Translations under genes and position numbers: made by a program | NCBI GenBank assembly: GCA_024697985.1 | Contig: JAILRX010000067.1 | Location: 1 to 9,931, forward strand | DNA from: Treponemataceae bacterium | Lineage (GTDB): Bacteria; Spirochaetota; Spirochaetia; Treponematales; Treponemataceae | Length of the DNA stretch: 9,931 bases | Direction of reading: 5' to 3' | Shown here: in pieces, positions 5,433 to 9,931 of the stretch | Numbering within the stretch: the first letter of the stretch is position 1 | How the letters are laid out: each line of letters starts with the position of its first letter | The notes under the pieces: model-generated | Told to the model about the DNA's origin: nothing | The model's input: the letters and a program-made list of their open reading frames with translations, nothing else | The model's database searches: none

Positions 5433-6488
5433 TTAGTTCAAGGCTTTTTTAAGTGCCTCAAGATTTGCTTTCATCGTGCCAAGATAGGTTTTGCCTGAAG
5501 AAGCATCCTTGCTGGTTGAAGCCTGAAGCGAATCAAACTCAACGATCTTTGCATTCTTGCTTTTTGAATTCTTGATGATTGCCTTAGCAATTCTACCATC
5601 ACTCTTTTCGATTGTGCAAACGCTTGAAAGCTTGAGTTCATCAACCTTGTTTGAAAGGAATGCGATTGTCTTGAAGCTTGCTTCTGTTTCAGCAGAGCAT
5701 CCGACAAAGGCTGCAAAATATTCAATTCCGTAGTCTGATGTCAGGTATACGAACGGAAATCGGTCTCCAAAAAGAAGTGTCTTTTGTTTTGCATTTTTTA
5801 CGGCCTTTTCAAATTCGGCATCGAGGGCAGCAAGCTGGTTTTTGTATGCAGTTGTGTTTTTCTGGTATACGGCAGCGTTTGCTGAATCAATCTGGCAAAG
5901 TGCATCACAGATTGCGTCGCAGAGAATTGCAGCATTTTTGACTGAAAGCCATACGTGCTCGTCGAATTCTTCTTCGCAGTCTTCGTCATCGTGGTGATGT
6001 CCGTCTTCGTGGTGATGATGCTCGTGCTCGTCTTCGTCGTCATCGTGGTGATGTCCATCCTCGTGGTGATGATGGTGGTCAGCCTCCATTCCTTCCTTTA
6101 CTTCTTCGTGTCGAACTCTGTCGCCAAGAATTTCAAGAAGGTTCAATGCCTTGAAATTGCTGTTCTTGCAGTTTTTGAGGACATCTTCAACCCATTCATC
6201 ACTTTCGCCGCCAACATAGATGAAAAGATTTGAGTTTGAAATTGAAGCCATATCTTTTACGGTTGGCTGATAACTGTGAAGATCAACTCCAGAATCCAGA
6301 AGGTTTTTTACCTGTGCGTCCGAAGCCTTTTCTCCGAGAATGTTCATGACCCAGTCGTATTCCGGGAAAATTGTCGTTACGATTTTAAGCTGTGAATTGT
6401 TTTCCTGTGGTTTCGCCTTTGCAAATGCGAAAGAGCAGAAAATACTGAGCACCATCAAAACTGATGCCAAAAATTTATTTAATTTCAT
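5433..6488 (-). CDS. znuA: ZnuA-like periplasmic zinc (metal) binding protein with duplicated His-rich loop
   Basis: A 351-residue cluster A-I substrate-binding protein that captures metal for the downstream permease. Residues 1-23 form a signal peptide ending AFA. Family signatures include KIVTTIFPEYDWV (35-47), DLHSYQPT with ligand His71, and DEHVWLS with ligand His178. The third usual His position is replaced by the segment GDRFPFVYL (241-249), and GCSAETEAS (263-271) follows, a variant I associate with a firmicute/spirochaete subfamily. The loop 138-170 is dominated by His, Asp and Glu and contains HHHHEDGHHHDD twice (139-150 and 157-168), typical of zinc-specific members. ATG 6488 has SD TGAGGT 6 nt upstream. 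Gene order and spacing indicate an operon with the permease. Zinc is favoured over manganese because of the His-rich loop. Confidence 0.9.
   Translation of the reverse strand: MKLNKFLASVLMVLSIFCSFAFAKAKPQENNSQLKIVTTIFPEYDWVMNILGEKASDAQVKNLLDSGVDLHSYQPTVKDMASISNSNLFIYVGGESDEWVEDVLKNCKNSNFKALNLLEILGDRVRHEEVKEGMEADHHHHHEDGHHHDDDEDEHEHHHHEDGHHHDDEDCEEEFDEHVWLSVKNAAILCDAICDALCQIDSANAAVYQKNTTAYKNQLAALDAEFEKAVKNAKQKTLLFGDRFPFVYLTSDYGIEYFAAFVGCSAETEASFKTIAFLSNKVDELKLSSVCTIEKSDGRIAKAIIKNSKSKNAKIVEFDSLQASTSKDASSGKTYLGTMKANLEALKKALN
5984..6074 (-). repeat. 54-bp tandem duplication inside the znuA His-rich loop
   Basis: Segments 5984-6020 and 6038-6074 (plus-strand coordinates) are 37-nt copies with period 54 and only two differences, both synonymous (one Glu codon, one Asp codon). 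Each encodes HHHHEDGHHHDD. The acidic stretch between the copies completes an 18-codon unit, so copy number could vary without shifting frame. Confidence 0.8.
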
Positions 6489-6548
6489 TATTTTACCTCA
6501 TTAAAATTTTTTTGAGTTATTGATTTTATTTTCTGAAAAGCGCGTTTT

Positions 6549-6565
6549 GAGAAAAGAGTTTTCTC
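6549..6565. promoter_or_regulatory. Perfect 7-3-7 palindrome between the small His/Cys gene and znuA
   Basis: GAGAAAA-GAG-TTTTCTC is a perfect inverted repeat with 7-bp arms, in the 87-bp gap ahead of znuA. A weak -10 (TAAAAT, minus strand 6528-6523) and a -35-like TTCTCA (6553-6548, 19-bp spacer) suggest it could overlap an internal znuA promoter, so a metal-responsive operator is possible. It has no U-tract on either strand and is not a convincing terminator. The cognate regulator is unknown. Confidence 0.35.
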
Positions 6566-6575
6566 GAGTTTGCCA

Positions 6576-6869
6576 TCAATCTGAAATTTTGACTTTTTGT
6601 GCAACCAAAGAATTGCTGTAAAATTGATTTAAGTTGTCTGCTGTAAAAGTGATGAAAGAAGTCGTGCTTATAAAAACTGCGGTCGAACTCAAAAGCAAAA
6701 CGAGGCTTTTTACGGAAGTTCTGATGTTCTGGATAATCTGACAGATAGGGCAGTCTTCGCCGGTACAGTCGTGGTCTGCATGAAAGGATTCAAAGAACAT
6801 CGCACTGGCTAAACACAAAACCAGAGAGATAGTCATTAATACAAAAAAAATGTGCAGGATTTTTTTCAT
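6576..6869 (-). CDS. Small membrane protein with His/Cys metal-binding-like cluster, first gene of the metal operon
   Basis: A 97-residue protein, MKKILHIFFVLM at its start, with two hydrophobic segments (about 5-25 and 52-72). Between them lies FHADHDCTGEDCPICQII (29-46), which offers His30, His33, Cys35, Cys40 and Cys43 as candidate metal or thiol ligands. It lies just upstream of znuA on the same strand. I recall similar short proteins with an HDCxGExCPIC core in Firmicutes, but no assigned function. No SD precedes any possible start: ATG 6878 and ATG 6836 have none, and the AGG before ATG 6869 directly abuts it. ATG 6869 is preferred because it gives a normal signal anchor and coincides with the predicted transcription start, implying a leaderless mRNA. 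Its first codons are the MCP terminator hairpin. The role is inferred to be zinc sensing, binding or transporter accessory. Confidence 0.75.
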   Translation of the reverse strand: MKKILHIFFVLMTISLVLCLASAMFFESFHADHDCTGEDCPICQIIQNIRTSVKSLVLLLSSTAVFISTTSFITFTADNLNQFYSNSLVAQKVKISD

Positions 6870-6878
6870 CCTGCACAT
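6843..6878 (-). terminator. Intrinsic terminator of the Cache MCP, overlapping the next gene's start
   Basis: Read on the minus strand, ATGTGCAGGAT (6878-6868) and ATCCTGCACAT (6860-6850) form a perfect 11-bp stem with loop GAAAAAA, followed by seven T (6849-6843). It starts 7 nt after the MCP stop codon. The same bases encode codons 1-9 of the small His/Cys protein (ATG 6869). Confidence 0.88.
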
Positions 6879-6905
6879 AATATACTTATACGGTAAACAA
6901 GTCAA
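6877..6905 (-). promoter_or_regulatory. Near-consensus promoter of the metal operon, inside the MCP 3' end and terminator
   Basis: On the minus strand TTGACT (6905-6900), a 17-bp spacer and TATTAT (6882-6877) match sigma70 elements at 5/6 and 5/6. The -35 lies in the last MCP codons (Ile-Asp-Leu-Phe-Thr-Val). The -10 straddles the outer edge of the terminator stem. The expected start is about 6870, at or one base before the ATG of the small gene, so RNA from here would be leaderless and would lack the terminator's 5' arm. Confidence 0.6.
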
Positions 6906-8988
6906 TTTCAGCACTAATTTTATCAATTGACTCGTGAACCATATTTGCAATTCCTGCAAGTTCGGCTCCTGTTTCATTGATAACTTTTGCACCGATTGAC
7001 ATCTCGTCCATGTTGGTTTTCATCGAAATCGTTGCATCCTGAAGTTCCTTGATACTCTTTAGGATTTCCTGATTTCCGGCTGTCATCTCGTGTGCCGAGT
7101 TCCTTACTTCCATCGTGCTGTCATTCATCGTATGGAGGGCCTCGCTGATCTGCTGGCTTCCGGTATTCTGTTCTTCCATTGCAGCCCTGACCTGAATTAC
7201 GAGCTGGTCTGTTTCGACAATCTGTTTTGAAACGGCTTCGAACGAAGCGCTGCTTGAATTAGAAGCCTTTACAACTTCGGCGATAGCAGACTGAATGTTT
7301 TCAAGCTGCTCTCCGATCGTAAGGCTCTGTTCTGTAGAAGTTTCGCTGAGCTTTCTGATTTCGTCTGCTACGACTGCGAATCCCTTTCCGGCTTCTCCTG
7401 CGTGGGCAGCTTCGATTGCGGCGTTCATTGCAAGAAGGTTGGTCTGCTCTGCAATTGCGCTGATGGCTGTATTTGCTTCCTGAAGCATCTGAGACTGACC
7501 TTCAATCTGCTTGATCTTAACGTCAACGTCTTCCTGTGTCTTGATTCCAAGATGTGCATTGTTTTCAAGTGCAGTAAATGAAGAAGCCATTTTTTCCATG
7601 CTCTGATTTACGCTCTGGATGTTTCCGATCATCTCGGTTACGGCTGCACTTGCCTGTGTAACACCTGCAACCTGGTTTTCAATCATTCTTTCGAGGGATT
7701 CGATGTTCGAAGCAATTTCTGTTACGGCTCCTGAAGTTGAAGTTACGCTTTCACTCTGTGTATTGATCTGTGCGTGAATTCCTTCGATGTTTGCGATGAT
7801 CTGTGCGATGGCTGTAGTCGTGTTCTGTGTTCCGGCTGCCATTTTTTCACCTGTAACGCCAAGACCGTCTTTTGATTCTTTTACTTCTTTTACGATAGTC
7901 TGCATCTTTTGACAGAATGCGTTGAAGTTATCGATCAAGTCTCCGACTTCGTCCTTTCGCTTTGATTTGATTCGTTTTGTAAGGTCAGCTTCACCGGTGG
8001 CCATTTCCTTAAGGTTGTCAGTTACACCTTTGATTCGTTTCATGAGCCAGCGTGTAAATAGAAGTGAAAAAACAATCATCAATGCCATGATTGTAGCCAT
8101 GACAGGTGTCAGGATTTTTGATGTTTCTGTTCTGACTCGATTTATTGTATCAAGATCTTTTGCGACGAAAATCATACCTGAAACTTCATCATTACTGTTG
8201 AAAATAGGTTCGTAAGTTGAAAAATATTGTTTTTTATTGATTGTATTTAAACCTTTATAGGTTTCGCCTTCATTTAAGACTTGATTGACGATTGTCTGGT
8301 TAGAAAGTTTTGTTCCGGCCATTGAATTTCCGTCTTTGTCTCTGAGAGTTGTAGAAATTCGTGTATCACCTGAAAAAATCGTGCATTCGACGTTGTAACT
8401 GTTGTGCATTATTGATGGAAATTCTTCTGATTCAAGGTCATATCCAGCTATTACGCAGCCTGAAATTCTACCGTCAAGGTAAAAAGGAGCGGAAGCAAGC
8501 ATAGCATAACTAATGGTCCCGATTTTTTCAAATCCTGATGCATAGTCTCCCTGAAGGGCCTTTCGTACTACACATTCTTCTGCTATATCTCCAGTATCCT
8601 CAAAGCCGTAATTTCCGCCTTTGATTAAAGTACCGTTGTAGTCAACGATTGCAAGAATATCAATTTCAAGATTTTCTGCATTTTCAGTTACGAGCTCTTC
8701 AAGAACTCTGCTTCTGATTGCATTTGATTTGATGGCAAGTGTTTCAAGAATATCAGCACGGTCTGCAAGGGACTGTGCATAACCTTCCAAAGTTGAAATC
8801 CAGTCATCCATGGTAAGTTCCATGCCGTGAACTGTGTAATCCATCTGTTCCCGAGCGTCTTTTATCTGTTCTTTTCCTGATATCATAAGGGCTGCAGAAC
8901 CTGTAATAGAACTGCAGAAAATAATTGAAGTAACCATCAAAATGATGAGTATTGCCGTTATAGAAATATTTCTGTGTTGTTTTCCCAT
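6886..8988 (-). CDS. Methyl-accepting chemotaxis protein with periplasmic Cache-type sensor domain
   Basis: A 700-residue chemoreceptor of classical layout. TM1 lies at about 8-36. The periplasmic region 37-290 has the long first helix and the pattern of a Cache sensor, with ILAIVDYNGTLIKGG (111-125), a mid-domain SAPFYLDGRISGCVIAGYDL (166-185) and a distal YEPIFNSNDEVSGMIFVAKDL. TM2 is at about 293-313, the HAMP domain at about 312-366, then the coiled-coil signalling domain. The hairpin tip is at about 512-531 (AEQTNLLAMNAAIEAAHAG), followed by KGFAVVADEIRKLSETS. There is no terminal CheR-binding pentapeptide; it ends IDLFTV. ATG 8988 has AAAGGTG 5 nt upstream. The ligand cannot be told from sequence; small organic acids or amino acids are usual for Cache receptors. 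It is transcribed divergently from pncB and ends in a strong terminator. Confidence 0.95.
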   Translation of the reverse strand: MGKQHRNISITAILIILMVTSIIFCSSITGSAALMISGKEQIKDAREQMDYTVHGMELTMDDWISTLEGYAQSLADRADILETLAIKSNAIRSRVLEELVTENAENLEIDILAIVDYNGTLIKGGNYGFEDTGDIAEECVVRKALQGDYASGFEKIGTISYAMLASAPFYLDGRISGCVIAGYDLESEEFPSIMHNSYNVECTIFSGDTRISTTLRDKDGNSMAGTKLSNQTIVNQVLNEGETYKGLNTINKKQYFSTYEPIFNSNDEVSGMIFVAKDLDTINRVRTETSKILTPVMATIMALMIVFSLLFTRWLMKRIKGVTDNLKEMATGEADLTKRIKSKRKDEVGDLIDNFNAFCQKMQTIVKEVKESKDGLGVTGEKMAAGTQNTTTAIAQIIANIEGIHAQINTQSESVTSTSGAVTEIASNIESLERMIENQVAGVTQASAAVTEMIGNIQSVNQSMEKMASSFTALENNAHLGIKTQEDVDVKIKQIEGQSQMLQEANTAISAIAEQTNLLAMNAAIEAAHAGEAGKGFAVVADEIRKLSETSTEQSLTIGEQLENIQSAIAEVVKASNSSSASFEAVSKQIVETDQLVIQVRAAMEEQNTGSQQISEALHTMNDSTMEVRNSAHEMTAGNQEILKSIKELQDATISMKTNMDEMSIGAKVINETGAELAGIANMVHESIDKISAEIDLFTV

Positions 8989-9143
8989 GTTTTCACCTTT
9001 TATAGTAGTATCGGTTTTTTATGTGTAATTTCTTAATTATAATTCTAATTTAGAGAATAGTAAATGTTCATTTTTTTTGGCTCTATCTTTTATTATGATT
9101 ATCCGATATTATTGTAAACACAAAACTAATAAAGAAGGTCAAA
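8989..9143. other. Divergent AT-rich intergenic region between the MCP and pncB
   Basis: 155 bp containing the start signals of two divergent genes. For pncB, -10-like TATGAT (9094-9099) and TATTAT (9107-9112) are present but no matching -35 is visible. A run of eight T lies at 9071-9078, and a minor inverted repeat ATTCT/AGAAT at 9042-9058. No small gene or terminator is evident. Confidence 0.5.
9008..9035 (-). promoter_or_regulatory. Weak sigma28-like promoter candidate for the Cache MCP
   Basis: On the minus strand TAAG (9035-9032), a 16-bp gap and ACCGATAC (9015-9008) resemble the flagellar/chemotaxis sigma28 pattern (TAAA-N15-GCCGATAA), with six of eight -10 bases matching. The start would fall just ahead of the SD. 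A sigma70 reading (GATACT at 9012-9007) is equally possible. Confidence 0.25.
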
Positions 9144-9931
9144 ATGAAATTTAACCCGATCATTACAAGTCTTTTGGAAACTGATTTGTATAAATTTTCA
9201 ATGGGACAGGCTATTTATCATCAATATCCGTCATATAAAACTACATGGACTTTCAAGTGCAGAAATGAAAACGTTCATTTTACTGATGAAATGATAGCAG
9301 AAATCAAGGAGCAGATTCAGTATTACTGTGACCTTCAATTCAACGAGGATGAACTCAGGTACCTGGCTTCTCTTCAGTGGCTTCACGAAGATTACATCGA
9401 TCATCTTAGAATTTGGAAAGCACGCTACAATGATTTTGAAATCAGCAACGGCGGCGAATGTGGTCTGGTTCTGGATGCAAAGGGAACCTGGCTCAACACA
9501 TCAATGTATGAAATTCCGGTTCTTGCAATCATCAACGAAGTTTATTTCAGGATGGCTTACGACTACGACGCCCTTTTTGAGCAGTACAAACGACGGCTCA
9601 AGGAAAAGACAGATTGGCTTATCAGCGGAAAATATAACCTCGGTGGATTTTCTGAATTCGGCCTTCGAAGAAGATTGAGCGCTGAAGCACAGGAACTTGC
9701 TGTAAAAACTTTGTGCGAAAACAACAAAAACTACAAGGAATCCCACTGCGTAGGTACATCAAATGTATTTCTTGCAAAAAAATACGGCGTAATTCCGGTT
9801 GGAACTATGGCACACGAATTCATAATGTGCGTAGGACAGGGAAATCCTATGGTAAACCCTGCTTATTCGAACAAGCTTGCAATGGAATCTTGGAACGAAG
9901 AGTACGGAGTCCTCAACGGAACCTATCTTAC
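9144..9931 (+). CDS. pncB: Nicotinate phosphoribosyltransferase, 5' part (runs off the window)
   Basis: The first 262 codons of a cytoplasmic enzyme that joins nicotinate to PRPP (with ATP hydrolysis) to give nicotinate mononucleotide, the entry step of the Preiss-Handler NAD salvage route. Family features in order: LLETDLYKFSMGQAIYHQYP (10-29), YEIPVLAIINEVYF (122-135), GGFSEFGLRRR (167-177), GTSNVFLAKKYG (204-215) and PVGTMAHEF (218-226). His224 lies where the phosphorylated His of the family is expected. ATG 9144 has SD GAAGG (9134-9138) 5 nt upstream. No stop occurs before the right edge; a complete family member is about 400 residues or more, so roughly a third or more is missing. The identity is clear from the linear order of motifs. 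Confidence 0.92.
   Translation, partial: MKFNPIITSLLETDLYKFSMGQAIYHQYPSYKTTWTFKCRNENVHFTDEMIAEIKEQIQYYCDLQFNEDELRYLASLQWLHEDYIDHLRIWKARYNDFEISNGGECGLVLDAKGTWLNTSMYEIPVLAIINEVYFRMAYDYDALFEQYKRRLKEKTDWLISGKYNLGGFSEFGLRRRLSAEAQELAVKTLCENNKNYKESHCVGTSNVFLAKKYGVIPVGTMAHEFIMCVGQGNPMVNPAYSNKLAMESWNEEYGVLNGTYL

Noticed and set aside
5984..6074. Repeat cluster that might be read as a CRISPR or satellite
   Set aside because: Only two copies, in frame within znuA, explained by the protein-level His-rich duplication.
5955..6233. Plus-strand ORF rich in Val and Phe opposite the znuA His-rich loop
   Set aside because: It is the complement of repeated His/Asp codons (GTG/GAT runs), with no SD or family features.
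6870..6992. Longer start at 6992 for the small His/Cys protein
   Set aside because: It would overlap the MCP coding region by over 100 bp with no SD; the added residues are an out-of-frame reading of the MCP end.

Overview
The window looks like chromosomal DNA of a host-associated or free-living Treponema-type spirochaete. The grounds are moderate to low GC, several lipoproteins with short Leu/Phe-Thr-Ser-Cys lipoboxes, two large methyl-accepting chemotaxis proteins (MCPs), and a TroA/ZnuA-type metal uptake operon. This assignment is inference; there is no rRNA or marker gene to fix it. I see no tRNA, rRNA, insertion sequence, phage structural gene or CRISPR array.

Layout, left to right. (1) 98-1435, plus strand: a two-gene unit with a LexA/cI-like S24 autoproteolytic repressor followed 30 bp later by an unusual lipoprotein that joins a chagasin-like cysteine-protease inhibitor domain to a rhodanese domain; a G/C-rich hairpin ends it. 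(2) 1563-3431, plus strand: a six-transmembrane MCP without a large periplasmic sensor domain, under a good TTGACT-N17-TAATAT promoter. (3) 3500-4138, plus strand: a lipoprotein of unknown function whose start region is an imperfect inverted repeat containing both an extended -10 and the Shine-Dalgarno (SD) sequence. It converges with, and overlaps by four bases, the end of the metal operon. (4) 6869-4135, minus strand: a metal (probably zinc) uptake unit made of a 97-residue membrane protein with a His/Cys cluster, a ZnuA-like binding protein with a duplicated His-rich loop, and an ABC-3 permease fused to a C-terminal extracytoplasmic Cys-Cys domain. No ATPase gene is present. (5) 8988-6886, minus strand: a classical two-transmembrane, Cache-type MCP. 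(6) 9144 to the right edge, plus strand: the first 262 codons of nicotinate phosphoribosyltransferase (pncB), divergent from the MCP.

The most striking feature is the junction between the Cache MCP and the metal operon (6843-6905). The intrinsic terminator of the MCP, a perfect 11-bp stem followed by seven U, is also the coding sequence for the N-terminal signal anchor of the small His/Cys protein. A near-consensus promoter (TTGACT-N17-TATTAT) has its -10 straddling the edge of the terminator stem and would start transcription at or one base before the ATG. The prediction is a leaderless mRNA that cannot form the terminator because it lacks the 5' arm, while readthrough RNA from the MCP is stopped. 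The second notable item is the chagasin-rhodanese lipoprotein, which keeps a strong SD and a correctly spaced GTG exactly at the domain boundary, so a second, cytoplasmic rhodanese product is possible.
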